This document shows, piece by piece, positions 8,904-20,018 of a stretch of 64,000 nucleotides of DNA. The DNA is taken from contig ML240445.1 in assembly GCA_004835665.1 (NCBI GenBank), positions 1 to 64,000 on the forward strand, read 5' to 3'. Position 1 is the stretch's first letter. Every line of letters starts with the position of its first letter. The DNA is from Phoma sp. XZ068 (lineage: Eukaryota > Ascomycota > Dothideomycetes > Pleosporales > Didymellaceae). The notes below the pieces were generated by a model. The model did no database searches. It had not been told where the DNA came from and was given only the letters and a program-made list of their open reading frames with translations. A program made the translations under genes and the position numbers.

Positions 8904-10697
8904 ATGTCACCATCTAATCTACCCTGGATCTCCGCGTTGGAAGATGCCGCCGAGCAATTCGATGGCGGGCCCCGGAGCTTCCCGCTAGCCAGCGAGTCGA
9001 GCTTTGCCCACAGGCTCGCATACGACCCGCCGAACCTGGACTACCGAAAGCTGTTTTGGAACAAGGCCACTGTCTCGGACTCGCAGCGTGATGCTCTATT
9101 GCGCCCGCACAGCGCAGGCTGGCTGATTCCGGCCGAGACGAGTGTCTGCAAGCCTGTCTTTGTCGCCCACTCCGCGCTGTCGGCGATATGGCTGTTGAAG
9201 GAGACGCTCGACGAGGACGCGCTGCCTGCTGATGCTTGGGCCCGGCTGGTCTCTGCAGCGCAGGATCTTGCCAGCAGCCCGAGCGACGGCTTCCAGAAGG
9301 AACCCCCTTCAGCGCAGCGGCCCCGCGATTCCCCACCACCGTCGACAAAGCGTGCTGCTGCATCCAGCTCAGCGCGGCCGTTGAAGCGCCTCCGACAAGC
9401 CACCGAGCCTCCCAGCCCTGCGACGCCGCTGGAAGCAGAGGACGAAGCGGAGGAACCTGAGCAGCTTGCGCCGCCCTGCGAACCCGAGGCGGCCGAGGAC
9501 CCCAAAGAGCCCGTCCATGGACAGGTTGGACAGGAGGAACCCGCCCAGATCACAAGCGTCTCTAACAAAAACCGCCGTGCTGAGCGGGAGCGCGCCAGGA
9601 AGCTGGAGCTCATACGAGCGCAGAAGAAACAGGACCTTGGGTTGGTACCGCCGCCCGACTCAGCGTCTCGCAGGGAACACGGTGCCTATGCCTCCATCTC
9701 GCGGCAGGATGAGCCGTTCATCTCTTGGATCCTCAAGCAGCCGGTCGATGATGGCGACAACCTGTACAGCAGTGCCCCAGCGCCTTACCTGACAGCTTCT
9801 GGCATGCTCGACAAGGCCCGCTCCATCGGCAATAATACCTCCCAGGCCTCTGCGGCTGCCTTTCTGCGGAGCTGGCGCACACAAGGTTCACCCTTTGCGC
9901 AGGAGTCCGTGGAGGATCGCCCGCCCGCTTCCTCGCGCACCCGCTGGTCGCTGTCGCAGAAGAGCAGTGCCTCGACGGTGCCGAAGAGCGCGCTCGCCTC
10001 CGCCTGGAGCCTGTGCGATCGCTACGAGCAGGAGCTGGATATCATCCATATCAAGTACCGCTGGGCCATGGCTTTCCTCGGCAAGGCGTACACCGAGAGG
10101 ATGGACCAGATCAAGGAGCAAGACGTCGCCCGCAGCAGGGATGCCAAGAACCGAGGCGGCAGGGGCAAAGTCAGCTCCGAGGCCATGGACGCCCTGCTGC
10201 TGTCCGTCACCGCTACGTCGGGGCGTCAGCAGCGTCAGCGATTCAAGAAGCGGCTGCACCAAGCGCTCCGCTGGTACGAAGCAGCCAAGCAGCTTGGCTG
10301 GGGTATGCTCTGCCTGATGCCGCACGACATCATCTCCAACTCGTGGGTCGAGAACGATCTCCGCATCCCCTTCTGGCACATCTGGCTCACGTTGGTTGCG
10401 AAGGCGAATCCGGTGGCCCACAAAGCAAGCATGGCCTTGGACGCCTGGCTAGGCTCAGAAGGCATCTCTGGCGGATCCATCAGCGAGAAGGCAACGCTGT
10501 CGATCGAGGCAAACACGCCGACATCAGCGACGCAAGTGGAGGAGATTGAAGACAGCGAGCTGGAAGACGGCGAAGATGGTGACAACCACAGCGTCAAGCC
10601 TGCGCCCTCCCAAAGGACTACAAACAGCCCTGCGGCCGCCCGTGCAATGCGCCAGCTTACCTTGATCGAGCTCTGTAAGCCTTTTGCAGGCACATAG
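8904..10697 (+). CDS. Unknown 597-aa partner of the telomere-linked helicase
   Basis: Single exon, 597 aa. I do not recognise the family. The first 120 residues look globular. Then comes a Pro/Ser/Glu-rich linker (about 125-210) with a basic KRLR patch, followed by a highly charged Arg/Lys/Glu segment (about 216-245) that could form a coiled coil or bind nucleic acid. A helical domain (about 370-520) is rich in Trp, Arg and Lys. An acidic Glu/Asp run lies near 540-555, then a Ser/Thr-rich tail. No signal peptide or membrane span is seen, so a nuclear role is possible. Codon choice and GC content match the helicase gene and differ from the AT-richer DNA beyond 10.85 kb. Its divergent pairing with the helicase suggests the two act together, which is inference. 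Confidence 0.8.
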   Translation: MSPSNLPWISALEDAAEQFDGGPRSFPLASESSFAHRLAYDPPNLDYRKLFWNKATVSDSQRDALLRPHSAGWLIPAETSVCKPVFVAHSALSAIWLLKETLDEDALPADAWARLVSAAQDLASSPSDGFQKEPPSAQRPRDSPPPSTKRAAASSSARPLKRLRQATEPPSPATPLEAEDEAEEPEQLAPPCEPEAAEDPKEPVHGQVGQEEPAQITSVSNKNRRAERERARKLELIRAQKKQDLGLVPPPDSASRREHGAYASISRQDEPFISWILKQPVDDGDNLYSSAPAPYLTASGMLDKARSIGNNTSQASAAAFLRSWRTQGSPFAQESVEDRPPASSRTRWSLSQKSSASTVPKSALASAWSLCDRYEQELDIIHIKYRWAMAFLGKAYTERMDQIKEQDVARSRDAKNRGGRGKVSSEAMDALLLSVTATSGRQQRQRFKKRLHQALRWYEAAKQLGWGMLCLMPHDIISNSWVENDLRIPFWHIWLTLVAKANPVAHKASMALDAWLGSEGISGGSISEKATLSIEANTPTSATQVEEIEDSELEDGEDGDNHSVKPAPSQRTTNSPAAARAMRQLTLIELCKPFAGT

Positions 10698-11051
10698 TGT
10701 GCTGTAATCAATTGCTCTGTGCTGTGCATTTAGTGTGTTACTTTCTTGCGTTGGTGTTTACAGTGTTGATGTTCTGCTGTGTTGATGCAGTTGTTGTCCG
10801 CGCGCTAGCGCAACCCTAACCACAACATTAAACCCTACCCCCATGATTTACAAAGCCGATTTCGCTACAACTTGCACAGGTAATGCGGGTTATTGTCGCA
10901 AAACATATGTCCAAGTTTGAAGCAGATCCAATCTGTTGTTGCAGAACGACCGTAGTTGGGAGAAAAACCAACCGTACCCATGATAAGATATCCGCGGCAA
11001 ATCTGTAGCCCTGGTCCCTAACAAATCCGTACCCCTAAATCAACCATTGGA
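10698..11051. other. Junction between subtelomeric module and chromosome; no gene
   Basis: After the stop come GT-rich 3' sequence, then AACCCTAACC..AAACCCTACCC at about 10812-10840, an interstitial telomere-like tract. Beyond it the composition changes and the PKS remnant begins. I read this as the inner edge of the subtelomeric module. Confidence 0.5.
10811..10842. repeat. Interstitial telomere-like tract
   Basis: CAACCCTAACC, then a short spacer, then AAACCCTACCCCC. It has the same strand orientation as the terminal telomere and sits just inside the two-gene module. It is degenerate and short. Confidence 0.5.
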
Positions 11052-12684
11052 ATGGTTGGCCTACCCATCTGGGTTAGAGATTCAGAACGGGTCATTCCCA
11101 GTGAGCAAAACTCAATTGCCGCAAACACAGTGGAAAAAGACGCTACAGCCAGAGATTTCGGCCATGCGAATGTCAGGTCAATGCTCTATAGCACCATCTC
11201 AGAAGTCTGTGGCACAGCAGAAGCAGACATTAAGGCCAGCACCTGCCTCGCAGATATTGGGGTCGACTCTCTACTAACCATTGAACTGACCACAACACTT
11301 CAGCGCCAATTTGCAGCGCTGGGTCTGGGTGGATCTGACTTGGCGCACTGCGAGACTGTGGCCCAAATGGAAGATGTCCTCAGAAACGCTAACACACAGC
11401 AAGGTAGCGACACGCCCCCGGTTGAACAAGTGCCCGGTTTGTCTATGAGTCCATCTACTCCGGCGAGCGAAGGTAGCGTTACTCCGAACGATCTTGCACG
11501 AGTCAACGACTTTTTTCAAGAAGTATGCGGTTTCTCACTGCAGAATATGGACAAGGATACTTCGCTTGCTTCCCTTGGCGTAGACTCGCTTTTGTCCATT
11601 GAGCTGACCAGCGGATTGAATCACACGTTTGGAATTCAATTAGACAATGTCGGCATCTCTGAACTTAGCGTCCGAGAATTCGAAAGGGCTATCGTCGCAG
11701 AAGGGTCAGAATCTCCCAAGCAGCAGGAGCCGCTGGGCAGAAATAATCATCACTCGGTTCTTGAACAAGACACAATCCTTATCCCTCTGCATAAGAACGG
11801 CAACAGGAGGAATACGAAGACATCTCTTTATTTGTTCCACGACGGTAGCGGCCTCTGCAACCAGTACTCTCGCCTCTTTGAACTAGATCAGGATGTCTAC
11901 GGTGTTTCCAGCGTGGATTTCTCTGCTATCGATGGATCGATCACCTCGTTAGAGGAGCTAGCCTCTCGATATATCGACCGGCTTGATTTGACCAAAAAAG
12001 GCGAAATCATGCTTGGCGGTAAGTTTCCATACCCTAGACCGCACAAATTTCTTTCCTTTATTGCCCTTTCCAGTTGATTATTAGAGAACATTCATCTGAC
12101 CCGGTACAGGTTGGTCTTTCGGGGGCGTCCTTGCATACGAGGTGTCACGCCAGCTTTGTCAACGCAGCAACACATCTGTCCGGGGTGTTATCCTCATCGA
12201 CTCGCCGCCGCCTATCTCACACGAACCTCTCCCACAAGCCATAGTCTCGCATATCTGCAAACGCATGTCCGTACATTCACCGGACACCCGCCGCATCCGT
12301 CTTTCCATCGAGGCTCAATTCCAGCGCAACGCCAGTCTGCTAGGGGAATATGACCCACGCACTTTAAAGTGGTCCGGTGCCAGCAAAGATCTTCGGTGCG
12401 TCATGATGAAGTGTAAGGAGGTTTTCGATGCCGAGGGCTTGTGCGGCGTGAAGTATCCGTGGCTGAGTGACGAGCGGGCCCGCCTGAAGAGTGTGAAGGT
12501 ATGGGAAGACCTCCTGGGAAGGCCGGTACCCGTATTGGACGTGAGCGGGAATCATTTTGATCTCTTCTCTCCTGCAAACGTAATTGCCTTTTCTCCTCTC
12601 AATGTCTGTACTAACAACGCATAGGTTGAACAAGTCTCGGCGCAGTTAAAGAAAGCGAGTCTAATGTTGGAGACTGGCGAGTAA
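11052..12684 (+). CDS. C-terminal remnant (ACP-ACP-TE) of a non-reducing polyketide synthase
   Basis: Exons are 11052-12018, 12110-12579 and 12625-12684 with GT..AG introns. Two acyl-carrier domains are seen, each with the phosphopantetheine-site motif GVDSLL (Ser near 11260 and 11590). They are followed by an alpha/beta-hydrolase thioesterase with GWSFGG (nucleophile Ser, split by the first intron) and a GNHFD motif carrying the catalytic His near 12550. Fungal NR-PKSs of the SAT-KS-AT-PT-ACP-ACP-TE type end this way. Nothing of SAT, KS, AT or PT precedes it: the upstream frame closes at about 11018 and the telomere-like junction lies 200 b away. The piece has no stops or frameshifts, so truncation may be recent. 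It could not make a polyketide alone; it could be unexpressed or a free TE/ACP. Confidence 0.85.
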
Positions 12685-13004
12685 TAGAGCAAAATTGGAG
12701 CTGCCTCGTCTATCTAGCGCAAGTCAACGCGGAATTTTGGACGCTGTAGATAGACTACGAAATCAATATAGCGTCAGATGAAGGGCAGCCAAGGGAGATC
12801 TTTGGCCGTGCGGGCCCTTTGTGCGGAGCTCACCAATTTTGGACTGATTGGTCTGTCAGCTATCGAGGTAATTAAATCAAGTACTTATTAGAGCGAAGCG
12901 CGCTGTGCCAACAGAAGTGAATAGAAAAAGCCATTAGCTTAATCTTCCTAGTCTGAGTTCAAGATACAATGTGGGGTGCGCATGCTAGACGACCCGCTCC
13001 GTTA
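12685..13004. other. Spacer, no gene seen
   Basis: AT-leaning DNA between the PKS remnant and the transposon. No frame, repeat or RNA was recognised. It ends with the TA target site at 13003-13004. Confidence 0.5.
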
Positions 13005-15107
13005 ACGTGCACGGACAGATGGCGATCGCGGGCGCGTGCCGACCGAACACTACAAACAACACTATACTTTGACGCGTCATTACTTAACCACTATAACACC
13101 TATTAACAATGCGCTTGCAGCTATTAATGCGCTAAATCTAGGAGAAAAACTTTGCTACACAGATATTGCTGCTAAATTTAGAGTATCACGTGTAACTCTA
13201 GCGCAGAGACACAAGCGTGTTTAAGCAGATAGGGAGACTAAGAACTTTAACTAACAGAAACTCTACCTACACTAAGAAAAGCAGCTTATATTATATATTA
13301 CTAAACTAACAGAGCAAGTTCTACCTCCTACAAGATTATTTATACAAAAATACGCGTCCTAGATTACCTAAGAACTAGTCTCCTAGCGCTAGGTTACTTG
13401 CTTCCTCTACTGTCACCCTAATTAACTAGTATCTAAGTAGACAACTAGTATAGATTGCAAACGTCACTAAGCTGACTCAGGGGCAAGTTATAGACAATAT
13501 TTTAATCTCCTATATACTAAATTTGCTAAGTACAACATCAAGCTATAAAACACATATAATATAGATAAGAAGGGTATCTTAATAGGTATTACAGGTTATT
13601 TAAAACAAGTATTTAGTAAGCAATTGTAGGAATAAAAACAGGTTAGAGAAGCTATATAGGATAGTTCTTGCAAGTAGATAACTATTATAGCATGTATATG
13701 TGCTAATAGATTAGTATTGCTACTAAGCCTAATATTTATATTAGCAAGTAACAATATATAAGCAAGCTAGGTAGACTAAATTAAACTAGGAGAATACTTA
13801 GTAGTAGTTACCTTATCCCTAACTAGCTAGACAAACAACAATATTAGCTTATCCTAGCTAAAAAACGTGTTTAATTAATACACTAGGAGAAAAGCAGCTT
13901 ACTAATACTAAGTACTTATACTTAACAGGCATAGGTTATATACAACACCTGCTTTTATTAACTACTATTATAAAAACAAGATACTCCTAGCTGTATTTCC
14001 TCTCTATTTAACCCACACGCTGCAGCTACTTAATATATGCTTATTTAAGCTACTCTTATAGGCCTACTCTAACAAGCTTATAGCTTTTCTTAAGAGAAGC
14101 TAGGGACAATTAACACTTAAGAAGGGTAACTTCTTTCCCCTGTTCTAGAAGGCGTAGCAGGCCTTATTTTAGAAATCTATAATACTTACCTCCTTTAGAG
14201 CTACTAGTATATAGCCCCCTAACCCCTCTGTTATACTTAAAAGGTTTAACAATACTACCCTATATAACTAAGGCTTATAAGAGAGCTTAACTTTAAATCT
14301 TAGCGCGTTAGATTAGAGGAAAATAAGGCGTATAATCAAGGAGAACATTATAGATACTAAGAAAAAGGATATAAAACAGCTTACTAAGGCAGTACATATA
14401 CTCACAGCTTGTATTAACCTTATAGTATATAAGAGGGAGGGTATTAACAAGTATAAACGTTACTAGGGGAGGCAAAAAAGGAGTAGGAAGACTCTTAATC
14501 TTAAGGAGTACTATAGTAGCTTAAATATATAGACTCTAATAAAGGTTGTAGTATTACAGGAGCGTCAACAGGTATATAATTATAAGATACTTAAACAACA
14601 ACTTTAAAAAGATAAGAAGAAGAAGGCTAAAGTAGCGTACAAATAGTGTTAGGAGAAACTAACTTAGGAAAGGCGTAAGGCACGGGCAAGAGCTAAGGCA
14701 GAACGTGTAAAGGAGAAGGTAGAACAAGTAGCTAAAAAACAGTGTTAGAAGGAAGCTTGCAACGCTGCAAAAGCTATACAATTATCCTAAAAGGGTAAGA
14801 GAAAGGCTTTAATAGTACCTATACAGAAGTATAAGCGTTAAAAACGAGCTAGTGATAGTAGAGGTGGCTATATCAACGCCGAGGTCCCCCCAACCCCCCC
14901 ACCTATCACAACGTTACAAGGCCGCAACGTTAGACTTCTAAGTAAATTTAAATAAGCTAAATTAATTAGTAGTATTACTATACTATTCCACCACAAAATC
15001 TCGTGATAATACCTGTTGTGGGTGGCTCTACAGCCTCATTTTTGTGAGAGTTGTGAGGTTGTTCGGCGGTCGGCACGCGCCCGCGATCGCCATCTGTCCG
15101 TGCACGT
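13005..15107. mobile_element. Fot1/pogo-like Tc1-mariner element, RIP-degraded
   Basis: A 2103-b element bounded by perfect 41-b terminal inverted repeats (13005-13045 and 15067-15107) starting ACGTGCACGGACAGATGG. It is flanked by TA on both sides (13003-13004, 15108-15109), the target duplication of Tc1/mariner elements. The interior is strongly AT-rich with TAG and TAA codons scattered through what was a transposase. The GC-rich TIRs stay intact. This pattern matches repeat-induced point mutation, known in ascomycetes. It is incapable of making transposase but may still be mobilised in trans. Confidence 0.88.
13036..14840 (+). pseudogene. Decayed Fot1/pogo transposase
   Basis: The first open piece (to 13224) contains a Psq/pogo-type helix-turn-helix: residues reading ALAAINALN, then YTDIAAKF and VSRVTLAQR. 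The displayed start is GTG, so the original ATG is lost or lies elsewhere. Downstream, the same general frame is broken by dozens of TAA and TAG codons, many fitting CAG or TGG changed to TAG. No DDE catalytic segment is readable. A Lys-rich C-terminal stretch near 14600-14830 still looks transposase-like. Confidence 0.7.
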
Positions 15108-15109
15108 TA

Positions 15110-15419
15110 GCGCAGCATCGGCAGGGACCAGGTTCGCGGGCCACACGCAAGGCCCCTCGATGATGTGACTTATCCCCGTCATTGGAACATCCCAGACTCC
15201 CTTTGCTTGTGTGCAAACTTACGCGACCCTAGGCACGGGATGCACATTTCAGCGGGTATTAGCCTTTGTCTACATTGAGTCTGTTGGCTACCATTCTTGC
15301 TGCTCTTCGGCGGAGGAACGAACACCAACACGGCTGCACAGTACGACTTGTATCTGCTAAATCTTCGAGCGAATGCTTCCCGACGCAGCACCAAAGTGTT
15401 GTAAATGATCAACGGGTTC
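15110..15419. other. Spacer, no gene seen
   Basis: GC-moderate DNA between the transposon and the degenerate repeat array. The overlapping open frames on both strands (15179-15553) have no recognisable domain, and I treat them as chance. Confidence 0.4.
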
Positions 15420-15895
15420 TCTCGTGTTTTCTCCCTTTTAGTTACGTCACGCTCGATGATTATTTTGTGTGGAGCAGTTTTTGCCAGGACCAGAGTCTTT
15501 GGAGTGAGCAAGTTTCACCGGGACCGGAGTACAACGCTACAATCCCCATTTGACATGTTATCTTGCATTTCTGTCTTAATTCCGTTGCGCGCTATGACTG
15601 TTTTTGGTTGAGAAGTCTTTGCCAGGACCACAGTGCCATGGGGTCATCTTGTGTTATCTCCCCTTAATCCCGTTACGCGTAATGATAATTTCGAAATGAA
15701 TTTTGCCAGGACGAACGCGCGACGCCAAAATTTGCATTTGACTTAATTCCGATGGGCGCGAGGGCTTTTCTCAGAGCAAGAGTGCAACACCAAAGTTGCA
15801 CATGACTTAATTCCGTTACGCGCGACAACCATTTCGGAGTGGGCAGCTTTCGCCGGGGCCGGAGTATAACGCTCAAGCCCGCATTTGGCAGTTTT
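15420..15895. repeat. Degenerate ~65-120-b tandem repeat
   Basis: Five diverged units share the order CTTAATTCCGTTACGCG, then a GATNATTTCG-like piece, then TTTGCCAGGACC and GAGT..AACGC. Copies begin near 15432, 15573, 15663, 15744 and 15807. Unit length varies and identity between copies is modest. It ends shortly before the MFS promoter. Confidence 0.6.
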
Positions 15896-16381
15896 CGGCG
15901 TTAAAGGTCCATGCGGATGTTCGACATTGGAGTGCCTATAGGGCCCTCCTTTGAGTCTCACTTGAGGCAACAAGAGGTCAAATCGCTAGTTCAAGATGAC
16001 ATAAGAAAATTTGATGTCACGAAGGTAGCTTGGCGATACGCATCAGATCAGCATCGTGAAGGTAAATCCATTGCCCTGGCTAAGTGGGAGAGTCTGTATG
16101 TCCTGTTGGCGGACCCGAGTATGAAACTCCTGAGGGCCTGGCACAGACCCACAAGGTTGTTTTCTGCACAATGCACTGCATCCTGCCAAGGCCTTTTGCA
16201 TACAACACATGCATTCTTTGTCATTTGTCTTGCCACACGACTATGTCGGTCAGGCACAAGCATAGACATTCAGAGTATATATTTACGTCCACGTTTGAAT
16301 TGACTATCTCACGCTACATTTTGCCTAATCGACGTGCGAGTCTTGTTTCTGAACTCTATTCTGCTTGCAATTGGATGCAAG
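15896..16381. other. Upstream region of MFS transporter gene
   Basis: About 490 b between the repeat array and the transporter ATG. A plus frame at 15911-16303 is open but has no recognised motif. This is the likely promoter and 5' leader of the transporter. Confidence 0.4.
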
Positions 16382-18416
16382 ATGTCGTTCGAACACACTA
16401 GGCGGTCAAATGAGTTGACCGACACGGAAAAGTCGTCACCAAGCCCACCTGAGACTGTGCCTGAAGAAGCGCAAGAAGAAGAGGTCAGAAAGATAACAGG
16501 AGTTCGAGTAAGTAGGAAAAGTCATATAAGGACACTTTTGTGCTAACGCCGAGGCCAGTGGTTTCTCTTCGTCATCAGTACGCTGACCAGTATCTTCGTG
16601 TATTCTCTGGATAACACAATCGTGGCAAACATCACTGCCGTATGCTACATATCTTGACAGAATTAAGGGAACAGAGCATAACTAAAGCTTGGGACAGAAA
16701 ATTGTTAACGACCTGGATGCCATTGAGGACCTTCCATGGCTATCTGTCGGGTAATACCGTCCAAGAAGCCCCCCATTAGGTATATACTCACGGCTTGCCA
16801 GGTTTATGATCGGCGGTATGGCAACAGTGTTACCCTTTGGCAAGCTGTACTCTATCTACGACTCTAAATGGGTATACATCGTCTCTACCGTGGTGTTCCT
16901 CGCTGCATCCGCCCTCTGTGGCGCTGCGCCCACCATGGAAGCAGAAATTGTTGGACGCGTCTTCGCTGGTGCTGGAGGTAATGGTATGTACTTTGGGCTG
17001 TTGGCACTTCTCTCTATCCATACCACTTCCAAAGAGCGACCGCAATATCTCAGCTACACGTAAGTAATCTATACAACCATTTGGACCTTCCACTGACGGT
17101 TCCGTATAGAGGTCTTGTCTGGGGTCTAGGCACTGTTCTTGGACCTGTCGTGGGAGGCGGTTTTGTCCTCTGGGATTGGCGTTGGGGATTCTACATCAAC
17201 CTCCTCTTCGGTGCGATTCTTTTGCCGACATACCTGTTCGTCATACCATCGGCCGATCCTCTCCCAACCAAGACGCAGAAAGAGAAGGCAGCCCTTTTGG
17301 ACTGGGTCGGAGTTGTTCTGAGCATTGGCGCAATGGTGACGCTGATCATGGCCATCAACCTGGGAGGCTCTCTCTTCGCGTGGAACAGCGGCTCTGAGAT
17401 CGCTCTTTTTGTCGTCTCTGGCGTACTTTGGATTTCCTTCGGAGCTCAGCAATCGCTCTGCATATTGACGAGTAAGGAGAAGCGAATATTCCCGGTACAC
17501 TTGCTCACGCAAAGCATGCCGGTGCTCCTATTCCTTGCCTGTGCCAGTGTGGCGGTTATAGCCTACACTTCTGTCTACTATATTCCTCTCTACTTCCAGT
17601 TCAGTCGTGGGGATACGGCTATATACACAGCAGTGCGCCTGCTGCCGTTCATCTGTCTGCTCATCACCACCATCCACCTGAGTGGCGTTTTCATGACCCG
17701 CTATGGCTGGTACAAGCCCTGGTACGTGGTCGGCAGCCTTTCAGCACTGATTACGTCCATTCTGATGGGTAAGTCTTCCTTTACCCTCACCAAGTTATAC
17801 ACTGATTGATTGGCTCAAGCTCATTATGTCGACTTGCGTACCTCTGCCGGCATCTTTTACGTCATTGAACTTTTCTTAGGAGCCGGTGCAGGTGCCTACA
17901 CTCAATCATCATTTGCCGTCATCCAGGCTGTCCTCCCAGAGGCCGATGGTCCCAGCGGTCTCGCTCTGATGCTGATCGGTAAGGTTCTTCCCTCTAACTA
18001 CATGCTATCGTGTTATAGTTTATCTAACTTTGACTTCACATTAGCTCAGCTATCTGGCATGACTCTTGGCTTGTCTATTGGCGGCGCTGTGTTCATTAAC
18101 ACTGCCGAGAATGGCCTCGCCAAGGCGCTCCCTGATGTCGCCGAGGATCAGATCACCCAGCTGGTAGCCGGCACTAGTAACGACATAATTGGAACTCTGT
18201 CTTCTGGAGAGCGTACTGCTGCCTTGGAGGTTATCGTCGGCTCGTACCAGAAAGTGTTCATCTGCATCTACGTTGCTGCTGCCATCAGCTTGGTTGCTTC
18301 TATTTTAATGAAGGTAAGTGGTTGCTTACGGCCCACTTTTACTTGCTCTGCTACTCTAACGCATATCTTGACAGAACGGTCGTGCCAACATCAAAGTCGC
18401 AGCAGGTGGTGGCTAA
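16382..18416 (+). CDS. MFS exporter, DHA2 (14-TM) drug:H+ antiporter type
   Basis: Eight exons: 16382-16507, 16559-16639, 16698-16750, 16802-17059, 17110-17768, 17820-17978, 18045-18313, 18375-18416. All have GT..AG borders and matching phases, giving 548 aa. An acidic, Ser/Pro-rich N-terminal tail precedes TM1, which carries DNTIVAN, the signature of this family. Then come LPWLSVG, FGKLY, and the antiporter motif C (GTVLGPVVGG) in TM5. The length and hydrophobic pattern suit 14 membrane spans. Relatives export fungal secondary metabolites and toxins at the plasma membrane. It stands between a PKS remnant and several oxidation-enzyme relics, so a former cluster exporter is plausible. The coding sequence appears intact. 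Confidence 0.88.
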
Positions 18417-20018
18417 GTCTATGCCAGCGTGCCGTGTTCGGTTCACGAGGAGCTGGCACAACCAGCTTTGCTAGAGTTACTAGTGTCCTTTGTCAACGCC
18501 TTATCCCGTACTGGTACTTCTAATCTCTTGTATATCGGCTAGACTTTAAAGACTCTCTGAGACTACGCAGGAGACTCATATGCCACGTACATAATCTTCT
18601 GGTTCTCTAGAGCTTATAGCTTATCAGAGAGCATCTTCCCAATTACTCAAAAGTAGCCTATTCACTCTGTATTTCATTACTGATCCGTATCATCTCTATA
18701 TTTCTGTAACCTTTACTTTTATTTGTACATTAGATTCACTGGCTTTCAGACGTATGCCAGCTAGCAATTAAATTTCAGGGCCCTTGATACTAGCATGCAT
18801 GAGCATGTTAGCAGGACAACTATCTAAGTTTACTGCTAATTAACGATTACCCTTACCATTTTACATGTTTTTCAGCAGCGAATGCATGCTACACCTACGC
18901 TATCTGCGCTTGTTGATAGCTAAGTATATGTAGACGAACTAGAAATCGATAGTTAGACTGAGAACATAACTGCTTATCTCAAGCAATACTCAAGGTTCTA
19001 TTAATTATAGGGAAGATAAGGAAGGGCAATAGGTCAGGTGCAGAGGTTGGTCTACGGGCATGATTATATGGTTGCGTAAAAGAACAGTGCAAAGTTAACA
19101 AATCCCCAATAATTGCATCATATGATAGCACTGGTTCCTAAGTAGCTACTAGAGAAAGAACAAGCCTATAAAAGTAGCATAAGCTTACAATGTCAAAAGC
19201 GTGTACTGCACTCCATGTAACGTCCTCGACTTGTACAATTGCAATTCCTTCGCCCCCTTCATTAGATACGCGACCCCAGGTTCGGCATCTCTGTTTAGTA
19301 ATTCCTCTCTTTCTGGCATGTCCGGAGACCAGATCGCGTCTTGGATCGGCGCCCCAGCTGGAATTGAGCGCAGCGAGCCACAGCACCGGAAGCCAGCACG
19401 CGTACGTCAGCATTTACAGCAGCGTCTGCTTGACGGAGCCGCGCATTATCACGATACCCCGTGCGGTGGACACTATGACGGCCACGACGCAGAACAGAAC
19501 GTACAGCACGTGTAAACGCCCGAGCTCAGGATGATGACGCGCAGAGCAGCCAAGGGCCGGCGCGCAGGGGAGTTCGGGGCGTTGAGAGTGTAGTTCAGGG
19601 CTACGTTTTTTGTTTAGTACGTGTTCTGGATTACAAGGTGGGGTGTAAGTCTTGCTTGGCTTAATTTCGCTACTTCGTTCTTCTTCCGTCTAGTCGCTCG
19701 CGTGATCTCTTGACTGGCCTTTGTTCCGAAGGGCAATTTCAGGTATAGATCAGACCCCACAGCTTGGCGCCATGCTTCAGCCCTCGTTACCAGCAGTAAA
19801 AATGTTTGTATTCCCTACTTGACGAAAGAGAAAAGCAGGAGGTAACTCCTGTCGGCCGCCAGCTGTAGATCCTCTAGGGGCGAGCCCTTTGAAAATAGGC
19901 TACATGTAGTCTCGTATTCCTGCCCTTAGTGTATAAGTGCTGCTTCTGGTTATCATGGAATCGAAAGACGAGTAAATCATTTTCGCAATCTCACAATCGA
20001 GCTTATATCATAGTCACT
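18417..20018. other. 1.6-kb region without a supported gene
   Basis: AT-rich just after the transporter, then GC-richer near 19190-19570. Reverse-strand frames at about 19510-19138 read as hydrophobic membrane-like sequence, with a stop near 19415 and no firm family. This might be a relic of a membrane protein. No other feature is recognised. Confidence 0.4.

Noticed and set aside
19138..19534. Membrane-protein-like minus frame
   Set aside because: Broken by a stop near 19415, short, and not assignable to a family; noted as a possible relic only.
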